Assembly (NCBI RefSeq): GCF_019613955.1
Contig: NZ_CP080443.1
Location: 620,001-684,000 of the forward strand
DNA: 64,000 nt
Direction: 5' to 3'
Source of the DNA: Chryseobacterium sp. LJ668
GTDB taxonomy: Bacteria; Bacteroidota; Bacteroidia; Flavobacteriales; Weeksellaceae
Shown: piece after piece, positions 1-8,631 of the stretch
Layout of the letters: every line of letters begins with the position of its first letter
How positions within the stretch are numbered: position 1 is the first letter of the stretch
Program-made: the position numbers and the translations under genes
The notes under the pieces: generated by a model
Told to the model about the DNA's origin: nothing
Seen by the model: only the letters and a program-made list of their open reading frames with translations
Databases searched by the model: none

Positions 1-627
1 AACGGGTTATTCGTTGTAGTATTAGCACTACCTTTCAGTTTACTTTGGGATAAATTAAGAGCACAAGGAAAAGAGCCGGTTTCGCCGATGAAACAAGCAA
101 TGGGACTTGCATTAATTGCATTAAGTTATTTCATTATCGCATACAACGTAAAAGATTTAGGGAACACAGGCTTATTGGCTATAAAATGGCTAATGCTACT
201 ATATTTAATTCAAACAATGGGTGAGCTTTGTTTATCACCAATCGGGTTATCTTTGGTAGGAAAATTAGCTCCAAAAAGATTTGCTTCTTTATTGTACGGA
301 GTTTTCTTTATATCAAATGCTGCGGGTTATGCTTTAGCGGGTTCATTAGGAGCAATAATTCCGGCAACGGGAGACAAATTTGTCAAAGCTGAAAAACTAG
401 GTGTAAACCTTCAAGACGTTTTAGACAAAAAAGTAACGCTAACACCACAACAATTAGCTTTATTTGAAAAAGAACAATTACCGACTGCAAATACAACATT
501 TGCAGGAGTAGAAATTCACAACTTGTTTGAATTCTTCATGGTATTTGTGGTACTTTGCGGAATTGCAGCTGTCATTCTTGCAATTTTATCACCGAGATTA
601 AAGAAGATGATGAATGGCGTAAGCTAA
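1..627 (+). CDS. POT family peptide MFS transporter (C-terminal part)
   Basis: The reading frame is open from the first base, so the gene begins before the window; 208 residues are visible. It is the C-terminal part of a proton-dependent oligopeptide transporter of the inner membrane. The motif GELCLSPIGLS near visible residue 74 also occurs in the next gene, and several hydrophobic segments follow, the last near the C-terminus. A hydrophilic stretch of about 50 residues (roughly 125-175) separates the last two membrane segments. A strong terminator follows the stop. The next gene is a full-length paralogue, so this is a tandem pair. Substrate is inferred from the family to be di- or tripeptides. 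Confidence 0.85.
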   Translation, partial: NGLFVVVLALPFSLLWDKLRAQGKEPVSPMKQAMGLALIALSYFIIAYNVKDLGNTGLLAIKWLMLLYLIQTMGELCLSPIGLSLVGKLAPKRFASLLYGVFFISNAAGYALAGSLGAIIPATGDKFVKAEKLGVNLQDVLDKKVTLTPQQLALFEKEQLPTANTTFAGVEIHNLFEFFMVFVVLCGIAAVILAILSPRLKKMMNGVS

Positions 628-650
628 GATCCATTTTAAAAATAATATTA

Positions 651-680
651 AAAACCTCTGATTTTTTCAGAGGTTTTTTT
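651..680 (+). terminator. Rho-independent terminator of the first POT gene
   Basis: The arms CCTCTGA (655-661) and TCAGAGG (667-673) form a perfect 7-bp stem with a short T loop, followed by seven T. It lies 24 bp after the stop codon, so the two tandem transporter genes are probably separate transcripts. Confidence 0.85.
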
Positions 681-764
681 ATAAATTAGTGCGATGCAAT
701 GTGGCAATTTTCATATGTCGTTACAAAAATTGAAAATTCAATAATTATTCATTAATCATTACTT

Positions 765-2438
765 ATGAATTTAACTTTAGAAGAAATACAGAATTTTAAA
801 GGAAAATATCCAAAACAAATCTGGAGTCTTTTTTTTTCAGAAATGTGGGAACGTTTCTGCTTTTACGGAATGCGAGGAATGCTTGTTTTCTTCATGATCT
901 CACAATTGAATTTTCATGAGAAGGAAGCCAATCTTCAATACGGCGCCACACAGGCTTTCGTGTATGCTTTTACATTCGTAGGCGGGCTTTTTGCCGATAA
1001 AATTTTAGGTTTCAGAAAATCGCTTTTTTGGGGTGGGTTGTTAATGATTGTTGGAAGTTTAATTTTAGCCACAGATCCACATCAGTTTTTCTTTTTGGGA
1101 ATCGCATTTACCGTTGTCGGAACAGGTTTTTTTAAACCCAATATCTCTTCAATGGTTGGGCAGTTGTATAAACCTAATGATTCAAGAGCCGATGCCGGTT
1201 TTTCACTTTTTTATGCAGGAATTAATTTAGGAGCACTGTTGGGTGGTTATTTATGCATCGCAATCGGTAAAGGTGAGCTTTTCGGAGGTCTTATCTCTGA
1301 AGAATTCCGATGGAATGTTGCTTTTGGATTGGCGGCTATTGTAATGGTTATCAGTTTGATTAATTTTGTATTCACTCAGAAAAGCTTGGGAACAATTGGT
1401 TTAGAACCTGAATCAAATAAAGTGATTACAAAGAAAAATCTTACAAAATATATCGTTTCTGTTGTTCTCATTTATTTATTTTTTGCGAGAATGTTTATTA
1501 GATTTCTAGACAGTTCAGTGTTTAAAACAGACTCTCCAAAACTTATTTTGAGCTTAGTTGCTTTCACAATCGTATATGCTGCAATTTCTTATCTGATTTA
1601 TTTAGGAGGAAAATTTTTAAAATATGCTGTGTATCTGATTTCTTTAGTATTTGTTCCCGTGATAATGCTAATGGTTTCTGTCCCAGAGTACACAGATTAT
1701 TTTATGTGGACTGTAGGACCATTAACGTTAATTTATCTGTTTTATGAAATGTCAAAAGTAACTTCGGCCGAGCGAAGGAAACTCTGGGCAGCTTTGGTTT
1801 TTATCTTATTTTCGATTTTATTTTGGGGAATTTATGAGCAAAGCGGAGGGTCATTAAGTATTTTTGCAGCAAAAAATTTAAATAAAGACCTGTTAGGATT
1901 AGACCCGAATGGCGTCAACAATTCCGGAGGTGCATTTTTTATCATTTTCTTGGCACCAATTCTCGGATTATTATGGATTTGGATGAGCAAAAGAAAAATA
2001 GAGCCTAATACCATTATTAAGTTCGGGTTAGGATTTATTTTCCTTGGATTAGGATATTACGTGCTTTTTGCAACAAGGTTTTTTGCAGATCTACAAGGTA
2101 TCACTTCGTTAAATTTCTTCACAATTGCTCTATTGGTTATTACGCTCGGAGAACTTTGCCTCTCACCTATCGGATTATCAATCATGACCAAACTTTCTAC
2201 TAAAAATCTTCAGGGAATGATGATGGGAATGTGGTTTCTTGCCTCAGCGTACGGACAGTATGTTGCCGGAATTATAGGAGCAAGTTTGGTATCTGCAAAA
2301 GAAAATGCTTCCAATTATGATGCATTGTTAACATACACAGAAGGTTACAAACAATTGGCTCTGTATGCCATTATTGCAGGTGTGGTACTGATTTTGATAT
2401 CTCCTTTCGTCAAGAAACTGATGCAGGAAGTAAAATAA
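765..2438 (+). CDS. POT family (PTR2) proton-dependent oligopeptide transporter
   Basis: A 557-residue inner-membrane transporter expected to import di- and tripeptides with protons. The family signature ExxERFxxYG is present at residues 26-35 (E26, E29, R30, F31, Y34, G35), which is the proton-coupling motif of helix 1 in known POTs. GELCLSPIGLS recurs near residue 465, as in the paralogue just upstream. About 12-14 hydrophobic segments are visible, the usual family number. The ATG at 765 directly precedes the conserved N-terminus. Transport function is inferred from the family; substrate range cannot be read from sequence. Confidence 0.9.
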   Translation: MNLTLEEIQNFKGKYPKQIWSLFFSEMWERFCFYGMRGMLVFFMISQLNFHEKEANLQYGATQAFVYAFTFVGGLFADKILGFRKSLFWGGLLMIVGSLILATDPHQFFFLGIAFTVVGTGFFKPNISSMVGQLYKPNDSRADAGFSLFYAGINLGALLGGYLCIAIGKGELFGGLISEEFRWNVAFGLAAIVMVISLINFVFTQKSLGTIGLEPESNKVITKKNLTKYIVSVVLIYLFFARMFIRFLDSSVFKTDSPKLILSLVAFTIVYAAISYLIYLGGKFLKYAVYLISLVFVPVIMLMVSVPEYTDYFMWTVGPLTLIYLFYEMSKVTSAERRKLWAALVFILFSILFWGIYEQSGGSLSIFAAKNLNKDLLGLDPNGVNNSGGAFFIIFLAPILGLLWIWMSKRKIEPNTIIKFGLGFIFLGLGYYVLFATRFFADLQGITSLNFFTIALLVITLGELCLSPIGLSIMTKLSTKNLQGMMMGMWFLASAYGQYVAGIIGASLVSAKENASNYDALLTYTEGYKQLALYAIIAGVVLILISPFVKKLMQEVK

Positions 2439-2467
2439 TCATCAGAAAGTTGTACAAATATCAAATT

Positions 2468-3001
2468 ATGAAGAAAATTACCATTCTATTATTCCTTTTT
2501 TTTAGCAGCTTACATTTTGCTCAGGTACAATGGATGACCATAGAAGAAGCCATAAATGCTCAAAAAACTCAGCCTAAGAAAATACTTATCGATTTCTACG
2601 CAGACTGGTGCGGACCGTGCAAAATCATGGATAAAAAAACATACGGACATCCTGTGATTGCAGAGTTTTTAAATCAAAATTATTATGCTGTGAAATTTAA
2701 TGCCGAAGAGAAAAAACAGGTAGAAGCTTTCGGTAGAACATTTTCAAACGATACTAAGGAACATAAAAAAGGCAGAAACTCATTGCACGAATTTACACAG
2801 TTTATGAATGTAGGAGCTGTTCCCAGTACTGTTTTTTTAGATGAAAGCGGAGCACCAATAACCATTTTACAAGGAGAATTATCAGCAAAAGAACTCGAGC
2901 CTTATCTTTCATTGATTTCAAATGATTTATACAAAAAAATAAAAACACGTCAGGAATGGGAAGATTTTCAGAAAAAATTCAAATCGAATATTAAAGATTA
3001 G
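2468..3001 (+). CDS. periplasmic thioredoxin-fold protein
   Basis: A 177-residue protein with a cleavable signal peptide (residues 1 to about 19), so it should act in the periplasm. The thioredoxin active site WCGPC is at residues 47-51, and the cis-proline loop (VPST) is near residue 119. The first half resembles thioredoxin_7/DsbD-C-type domains. The role is inferred as disulfide reduction or isomerisation of exported proteins; the partner is unknown. An upstream TTG at 2450 is in frame, but the ATG at 2468 places the signal peptide correctly. The gene starts 29 bp after the POT gene and may be co-transcribed with it. Confidence 0.85.
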   Translation: MKKITILLFLFFSSLHFAQVQWMTIEEAINAQKTQPKKILIDFYADWCGPCKIMDKKTYGHPVIAEFLNQNYYAVKFNAEEKKQVEAFGRTFSNDTKEHKKGRNSLHEFTQFMNVGAVPSTVFLDESGAPITILQGELSAKELEPYLSLISNDLYKKIKTRQEWEDFQKKFKSNIKD

Positions 3002-3060
3002 AAATGACGATTTGCTTTGGCTAATATCTTTTAGTTTAAAAAAGAATTAGTTTTCAAATA

Positions 3061-3090
3061 AAATCTGCTCAATCTGAATAATCTGCGAGA
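3061..3090. repeat. fragment of CGCAGATT-type intergenic repeat
   Basis: AATCTGCGAGA and AAATCTGCTCAATCTG match the inner part of the better-preserved inverted-repeat copy at 54703-54769. It is short and degenerate, so this is a low-confidence family member. Confidence 0.35.
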
Positions 3091-3107
3091 ATAATAAAAC
3101 AATCTCT

Positions 3108-3136
3108 AAAGCTTTCAAATCTGAAAGCTTTTTTTA
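3108..3136 (+). terminator. terminator after the thioredoxin gene
   Basis: The arms AAAGCTTTCA (3108-3117) and TGAAAGCTTT (3122-3131) are perfect complements around a 4-base loop, with a T run after the stem. It lies about 110 bp beyond the thioredoxin-fold gene and before recG. Confidence 0.8.
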
Positions 3137-3174
3137 TTTCCAAATTTTCCCGAAATTCGTGCCTTTCTTATCTA

Positions 3175-5259
3175 TTGACTTTAGAAACTTCCATAGAATA
3201 CGTCAAAGGAATTGGTCCTGAACGAGCCAAACTCATCAAAAATGTGTTGGGGATTTCCACTGTGGAAGACCTTCTGCACTTCTACCCTATTCGCTATATC
3301 GATAAAAATAAGCTATATAAAATCGGAAGCCTTCAGGAAAGCAATCTTGAAATTCAGCTGAAAGGGAAAATTTCTAACGTTCAAGAGATTCATAACGGGA
3401 AAATAAAAAGACTGACTGCTAAATTCAATGATGACACAGGAAGTATGGATCTTGTTTGGTTTCAATACTCAAAATGGCTGAAAGAGCAGCTTCCGATGAA
3501 TCGCGAAGTTTTTGTTTTCGGAAAGATCAATGCGTTCAACAATCAATTCTCGATGCCGCACCCGGAAATTGAAATTGATGAGAACAAAGAAAAAGACAAT
3601 CGCTTACGCCCCATTTATCCAAGTTCTGAAAAGCTGGTCAAAAGAGGCCTGAATCAGAAATTTTTTCAGGTAATTCTGCGGAATATCTGTAAAGAAATTC
3701 CTAATTTAATTCATGAAAATCTCCCCGAATACATCATCAAATCGATGAAATTTTTATCGAGACAACAGACTTATTTAAATATTCATTTCCCTGCAAATTT
3801 TGCGTATTTTGAGAAAGCGAATCTTAGATTAAAATTTGAAGAATCATTCTTTTTTCAGCTGGGTTTTGGTTTAAAAAAAATGCATCATAAAGCCAAATCA
3901 AACGGAAATCCGTTCCCGATTGTGGGCGATTATTTTACAGGATTTTATGAAAATCACATGCCTTTTGAACTTACCAATGCACAAAAAAGAGTTTTAAAGG
4001 AAATCAGATCAGATATGAAAAAGCCTATTCAGATGAACCGCCTTTTGCAGGGTGATGTAGGTTCAGGCAAAACCATGGTCGCTTTGCTGACAATGCTGAT
4101 TGCTTTGGATAATGGCTTTCAAAGCTGTTTGATGGCTCCTACAGAAATTCTTGCCCAGCAACATTACAACGGAATTAAAGATTTACTGAAAGACACCCCT
4201 ATTAAAGTCAGTATTCTTACCGGTTCTGTAAAAGCTTCTGCACGAAAAATCATTCACGAGGAACTGGAAAACGGTAAACTTTCAATTCTGGTGGGGACTC
4301 ATGCCGTTTTGGAAGATAAGGTAAAATTTAAAAATCTCGGTTTAGCGATTATCGATGAACAGCATCGATTTGGTGTTGCGCAGCGGGCAAAACTTTGGGC
4401 GAAGAATAAAATCCCGCCTCATATTTTAGTAATGACCGCAACTCCTATTCCAAGAACTTTAGCAATGAGTTTTTACTCTGATCTTGATGTTTCGGTAATC
4501 GATGAAATGCCCGTTGGAAGAAAACCCATTATCACCGCTCATAGAAGGGAAAAAGATCGAACTTTTGTCTATAATTTCTGTCGTGATGAGATCAAAAAAG
4601 GAAGACAGATTTACTTTGTTTATCCTTTGATTGAAGAATCTGAAACATTAGATTATAAAAATTTAATGGAAGGCCTGGAACATGTAATGCAGTCTTTTTC
4701 TGAGTACAATGTTGCCATGCTCCACGGCCGTATGAAACCTGATGAGAAAGATATTGCAATGAATTATTTTGCTTCCGGGAAAGCTGAAATTATGGTTGCA
4801 ACAACAGTAATTGAGGTTGGTGTCAATGTTCCAAATGCATCTGTTATGGTGATTGAAAGTGCGGAAAGATTCGGTCTATCACAGCTTCATCAGTTGCGTG
4901 GCCGCGTGGGAAGAGGTGCCGAACAGAGCTATTGTATTCTGATGACTTCCGACAAATTATCCACAGAAAGCCGAACCAGAATTAGAACGATGACCGAAAC
5001 CAATGACGGCTTTAAAATTTCTGAGGTTGATATGCAGTTGCGCGGTCCGGGAGATATTTTGGGAACCCAGCAAAGTGGTGTCATTGATTTCAAAAAACTG
5101 GATTTGGTCAATGATTCAGAGATTATCAAAAATACCAAAAATATGGTTGAAAAGATTCTTGAAGCAGATCCTTTGCTTGCAAGAATTGATCATCAGCTGA
5201 TTAAAAATTATTATTTGCAGTATTATAAGGGAAAAAATAAGTGGAGTAAGATTTCTTAA
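3175..5259 (+). CDS. recG: ATP-dependent DNA helicase RecG
   Basis: A 694-residue superfamily 2 helicase, the normal RecG length, which remodels stalled replication forks and Holliday junctions. In order: an N-terminal helix-hairpin-like segment (GIGPERAK near residue 12), the OB-fold wedge domain (about 50-150), Walker A GDVGSGKT (about 292-299), the DEQH box (about 394-397), motif III TATPIPRT, and the C-terminal helicase lobe with QLRGRVGRG. The start is a TTG at 3175; no in-frame ATG gives a better N-terminus because the conserved residues begin at once. It is monocistronic, preceded by a terminator. Confidence 0.97.
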   Translation: MTLETSIEYVKGIGPERAKLIKNVLGISTVEDLLHFYPIRYIDKNKLYKIGSLQESNLEIQLKGKISNVQEIHNGKIKRLTAKFNDDTGSMDLVWFQYSKWLKEQLPMNREVFVFGKINAFNNQFSMPHPEIEIDENKEKDNRLRPIYPSSEKLVKRGLNQKFFQVILRNICKEIPNLIHENLPEYIIKSMKFLSRQQTYLNIHFPANFAYFEKANLRLKFEESFFFQLGFGLKKMHHKAKSNGNPFPIVGDYFTGFYENHMPFELTNAQKRVLKEIRSDMKKPIQMNRLLQGDVGSGKTMVALLTMLIALDNGFQSCLMAPTEILAQQHYNGIKDLLKDTPIKVSILTGSVKASARKIIHEELENGKLSILVGTHAVLEDKVKFKNLGLAIIDEQHRFGVAQRAKLWAKNKIPPHILVMTATPIPRTLAMSFYSDLDVSVIDEMPVGRKPIITAHRREKDRTFVYNFCRDEIKKGRQIYFVYPLIEESETLDYKNLMEGLEHVMQSFSEYNVAMLHGRMKPDEKDIAMNYFASGKAEIMVATTVIEVGVNVPNASVMVIESAERFGLSQLHQLRGRVGRGAEQSYCILMTSDKLSTESRTRIRTMTETNDGFKISEVDMQLRGPGDILGTQQSGVIDFKKLDLVNDSEIIKNTKNMVEKILEADPLLARIDHQLIKNYYLQYYKGKNKWSKIS

Positions 5260-5305
5260 TTTTTTTTAATCTAAAACTACTCAGTTCAACGCTTGAAGGA
5301 TCTAT

Positions 5306-5803
5306 TTATAAAAAAATCTCCATCAAATAATCATCCATCACAAAGTCATTTCCGATGTCAAAAACACCTTCATCATAGATTTTATAGCCTTGAGACTCGT
5401 AAAATTTTTTTGCTGAATTATATTTGTTAACATTTAAAATAATTCTGGCATCTCCACTTTCTTTTACTCTTTCATTTAAAAAATTCAAAGTTTTTTTTCC
5501 TAAGCCTTTTCCTTTGCTTTCCGGAACTAAATAAATCCGGTGTAATTTGGTTGTTTGATTTTCGTAATGATTTTCGTAGCCTAAAAATCCGTCATAAGAA
5601 TTTGATTTTTCATCAAAAACCAAAAAATAATAGTAATTAGGATTTTTTAAATGTTCAGAAATTTCAGCTTTTGAATACATTGTATCCAACATGTATTTCA
5701 TTTGCTCTTCGGAAAGGATTTCTGCGTAAGCATTTCTCCAGGATCTTTTTGCCAAATCCTGAATCACAGGTATATCTTCTTCTGTTGCTTTAATTAGTTT
5801 CAT
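5306..5803 (-). CDS. GNAT family N-acetyltransferase
   Basis: A 165-residue cytoplasmic protein of the Gcn5-related acetyltransferase fold. The acetyl-CoA pyrophosphate loop R/QxxGxG appears as SKGKGLG at residues 96-102, after the strand HRIYLVPE. The C-terminal NKYNSAKKFYESQGYK pattern is typical of motif B. The substrate cannot be deduced. It is convergent with recG and lies downstream of dapA on the same strand, but a dapA terminator lies between, so it probably has its own promoter. Confidence 0.85.
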   Translation of the reverse strand: MKLIKATEEDIPVIQDLAKRSWRNAYAEILSEEQMKYMLDTMYSKAEISEHLKNPNYYYFLVFDEKSNSYDGFLGYENHYENQTTKLHRIYLVPESKGKGLGKKTLNFLNERVKESGDARIILNVNKYNSAKKFYESQGYKIYDEGVFDIGNDFVMDDYLMEIFL

Positions 5804-5812
5804 ATCTTTTGA

Positions 5813-5850
5813 TTAAAAAAAGTGAAAAACCATTGGCTTTCCACTTCACT
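5813..5850 (-). terminator. dapA terminator (minus strand)
   Basis: Read on the minus strand, AGTGAA pairs with TTCACT and inner GGAAA pairs with TTTTC, with a run of seven T after the stem. It lies just downstream of the dapA stop and just upstream of the GNAT start. Confidence 0.65.
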
Positions 5851-5868
5851 AATAATTATCTCTAAGTA

Positions 5869-6741
5869 TTAAATTTTCTCCATTTCAGCTTTTATTTTTC
5901 CATAAAGCCCTTCTGAAGCCGGAACTAATGGAAGTCTCAGATAATTTTTGATCAATCCTTTTTCTGATAAAATTACTTTAATCCCACAAGGATTCCCTTC
6001 TGCAAAAATCAATCTTGTGATCTCAACTAATTTATTATGAATTTTATATGCTTCATCCACTTTTTTATCAAAAGCTAACTGAACCATCGTAGAAAATTCT
6101 TTCGGGTAACCTTGTCCGATCACAGAAATTACTCCATCTCCACCGGCTAACGTTACAGGAAGCGTAAACTCATCATCACCTGAAACTATAGAAAATCCTT
6201 CCGGCTTTTTTCTCAAAATATCAAAATACTGAAGAATATTAGGCGAAGCTTCTTTAATTAAAAACAAATTTGGAAACTCTTTTGCCAAACGAAGTGTTGT
6301 TTCAGCCTCAACATTTTGTCCCGTCCTTGAAGGTACGTTATAAATAATGATATTTTTTCCGGTAGAAGCCAAAGCTTTATAATGCTGGTAGAGCCCTTCC
6401 TGATTTGGTTTATTATAGTAAGGAGATACTGATAAAACTGCTGCGAACGCAGATAAATCGGTTTCTTCGATTTGCTTTTTGACTTCAAGAGTATTGTTTC
6501 CTCCAATGCCTAAAACGAGCGGAAGACGTTTATCATTGACTTTAATGATGTGCTCTACGATCTGTTTCTTCTCATCGGAAGAAAGTGTAGCAGCTTCCGC
6601 TGTAGTTCCCAATACCACCAAGTAGTTGGTCCCGTTTTCGATATTATATTCAACAAGTTTTGTCAAACTTTCGAAATCTACGGATAAATCTTCATTAAAG
6701 GGCGTTACCAAAGCAACACCTACTCCTTTTAAAATGCTCAT
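5869..6741 (-). CDS. dapA: 4-hydroxy-tetrahydrodipicolinate synthase
   Basis: A 290-residue TIM-barrel class I aldolase that condenses pyruvate with aspartate semialdehyde in the lysine/diaminopimelate pathway. The Schiff-base lysine is K163 (LIKEAS), the catalytic triad partners are T47 (LGTTAEA) and Y134 (IIYNVPSRTG), and the Y109 region SPYYNKP is intact. Length and motif order match the family. A -7 promoter box lies about 20 bp upstream and a terminator follows, so it appears monocistronic. Confidence 0.96.
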   Translation of the reverse strand: MSILKGVGVALVTPFNEDLSVDFESLTKLVEYNIENGTNYLVVLGTTAEAATLSSDEKKQIVEHIIKVNDKRLPLVLGIGGNNTLEVKKQIEETDLSAFAAVLSVSPYYNKPNQEGLYQHYKALASTGKNIIIYNVPSRTGQNVEAETTLRLAKEFPNLFLIKEASPNILQYFDILRKKPEGFSIVSGDDEFTLPVTLAGGDGVISVIGQGYPKEFSTMVQLAFDKKVDEAYKIHNKLVEITRLIFAEGNPCGIKVILSEKGLIKNYLRLPLVPASEGLYGKIKAEMEKI

Positions 6742-6760
6742 CTTCTTGAATTATTTTCCC

Positions 6761-6768
6761 CAAATTTA
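6761..6768 (-). promoter_or_regulatory. -7 box of the dapA promoter
   Basis: On the minus strand this reads TAAATTTG, matching the Bacteroidetes -7 consensus TAnnTTTG. It ends 20 bp before the dapA ATG. No clear TTTG -33 box is seen at the expected spacing. Confidence 0.5.
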
Positions 6769-6822
6769 ATAATTTCATACAAGAATTTACAATATTTAAT
6801 CCTGTTTTATTATACATATAAT

Positions 6823-6830
6823 TATATTTG
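6823..6830 (+). promoter_or_regulatory. -7 box of the 5'-nucleotidase operon
   Basis: TATATTTG matches TAnnTTTG and ends 17 bp before the ATG at 6848. It is divergent from the dapA promoter box 55 bp away, which fits two outward promoters in the 106-bp gap. Confidence 0.55.
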
Positions 6831-6847
6831 CATATACTAAAGAAATT

Positions 6848-7603
6848 ATGCAAAATAAATTCTTACTGCTAGGAATTGCCCTTTTATCACTCACCGCCTG
6901 CAAAACGACATTGCTGCAGGTTACCAATGTACAGACGCAGAAGAATATTTCTATAAATCAAGATCTGAAGGACGATGAAAATCTTGCTCAATTTATCGAG
7001 CCATATACCTTAAAACTCAATAAAGAGATGAACCAAAAGATCTCACATACCAATGTAGATCTTACAAAAGAAGGAGATAACAGTAATCTGGGTAATCTTT
7101 TGGCAGATTATACTTTTGACGGAGCTGATGTTTGGGCCAAAGCAAATCTTAACAAAAATATTGATGCAGCGTTGATCAACATTGGCGGAATCCGTACGAC
7201 GATCGGGAAAGGCGACATCCTCCGAAAAAATGTTTTTGAAGTCATGCCGTTTGAAAATGAAGTGATTATTGTAAAAATGAAAGGAGCTGACCTTCAGGGA
7301 TTATTTGATTATTATGCAAAAAACCAAGTCAACAATCCTGTTTCGCATTTATATATTGAAACCAATAACGGAAAGCTAAACAAAGGTTTGATTAATGGAA
7401 ATCAAGTAAATCCTTCACAGGATTATTATATTGCGACATCAGATTACCTGGCTTTAGGTGGCGATAATATGAGGTTTTTTGCTAAAGGCGAATCAATTCC
7501 TACAGGTATAAAACTGAGAGATTTGTTCATCGATTATTTTAAGAGAGATCAGCAGATCAGTCCTAAAGAAGAAATTCGTCTAAATTTTATCGGGAAGAAA
7601 TAA
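6848..7603 (+). CDS. lipoprotein with 5'-nucleotidase C-terminal domain
   Basis: A 251-residue lipoprotein: the lipobox LTAC ends at C18. Residues from about 60 to the end match the substrate-binding domain (5_nucleotid_C) of UshA-type nucleotidases, with NLLADY, INIGGIRTTI and the late TSDYLALGGDNM segment. It lacks the metallophosphatase domain, which is encoded by the next gene. The TAATG junction (stop and start share base 7603) indicates tight translational coupling. The likely role is binding the nucleoside part of extracytoplasmic nucleotides in a complex with the downstream protein; complex formation is inference. Confidence 0.85.
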   Translation: MQNKFLLLGIALLSLTACKTTLLQVTNVQTQKNISINQDLKDDENLAQFIEPYTLKLNKEMNQKISHTNVDLTKEGDNSNLGNLLADYTFDGADVWAKANLNKNIDAALINIGGIRTTIGKGDILRKNVFEVMPFENEVIIVKMKGADLQGLFDYYAKNQVNNPVSHLYIETNNGKLNKGLINGNQVNPSQDYYIATSDYLALGGDNMRFFAKGESIPTGIKLRDLFIDYFKRDQQISPKEEIRLNFIGKK

Positions 7604-8553
7604 TGGATAGAAAAAGTTTTTTAAAAACGATAACCGGAGGAACTTTAGCAATGACTTTAGCTCCTAATCTGGTAATGGCAGAAGAATTAAATGTAAGCAT
7701 TTCTAAATCATCCAATAAACTAACGATTCTTCATACCAACGATCAGCACAGCAGAATTGAACCTTTTGATGAAAGCTATACTAAAAACCCGAATCAGGGA
7801 GGTTTTGCAAGAAGAGCGACTTTAATTCAAAAAATAAGAAGTGAAGAAAACAATCTTTTATTGCTCGATTCGGGAGATATTTTTCAGGGCACACCTTATT
7901 TTAATTTTTTCGGAGGCGAATTAGAGTTTAAGCTCATGTCGATGATGAAATATGATGCTTCCACGATGGGAAATCACGATTTTGATAATGGTTTAGATGG
8001 GTTTTTAAAAGTTTTGCCTAATGCGCAATTTCCTTTTATCTGCTCAAACTATGATTTTAAAAACACTATTTTAGACGGAAAAACTTCTCAATATAAAATT
8101 TTCAGCAAAAACGGAATCAAAGTCGGAATTTTTGGTGTTGGCATTCAGCTAGACGGTTTGGTAGGTAAAAAACAATATGCCGAGACGGTTTGGTCAGATC
8201 CTATTGATGTTGCTCAGCATTATTCTGATTTCCTGAAAAAAGAAAAAAAATGTGATCTAGTCATTTGTCTTTCACATATCGGATATGATTACAAAGACAG
8301 CCCGGAAAAAATAAATGATAAGATTTTAGCTTCCAAAACAGAAAATATTGACTTAATTTTGGGAGGTCACACTCATACATTTTTACCGGAACCTCAAATT
8401 TTTAAAAATAGACAGGGGAAAAATGTTTTGGTAAACCAGGTTGGCTGGGCAGGTCTTCTCTTAGGGAGAATAGATTTCTTTTTTGATAAAAATAAAAACG
8501 TACAACAGATTTCCTGGAAAAATCAGGCAATTGACAGCAACATAATAGCATAA
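7603..8553 (+). CDS. exported metallophosphatase (5'-nucleotidase N-terminal domain)
   Basis: A 316-residue calcineurin-like phosphoesterase. Metal-binding motifs are in order: HTNDQHS (near 44-50), LDSGDIFQGTP, MGNHDFDNG, and GGHTHTF. These correspond to the catalytic domain of UshA-type 5'-nucleotidases. The N-terminus (MDRKSFLKTITGG) looks like a Tat-type or atypical signal, but with RK rather than RR. It overlaps the previous lipoprotein gene by one base. Together the pair equals one canonical 5'-nucleotidase with the two domains encoded separately and in reversed order. Confidence 0.88.
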   Translation: MDRKSFLKTITGGTLAMTLAPNLVMAEELNVSISKSSNKLTILHTNDQHSRIEPFDESYTKNPNQGGFARRATLIQKIRSEENNLLLLDSGDIFQGTPYFNFFGGELEFKLMSMMKYDASTMGNHDFDNGLDGFLKVLPNAQFPFICSNYDFKNTILDGKTSQYKIFSKNGIKVGIFGVGIQLDGLVGKKQYAETVWSDPIDVAQHYSDFLKKEKKCDLVICLSHIGYDYKDSPEKINDKILASKTENIDLILGGHTHTFLPEPQIFKNRQGKNVLVNQVGWAGLLLGRIDFFFDKNKNVQQISWKNQAIDSNIIA

Positions 8554-8631
8554 TATGAATCGTCTTTTTTGGAAACAGCATGATAAAAAATTCCGCGATT
8601 GCATATGAACTTAAAAAATGTAATTCTACAT

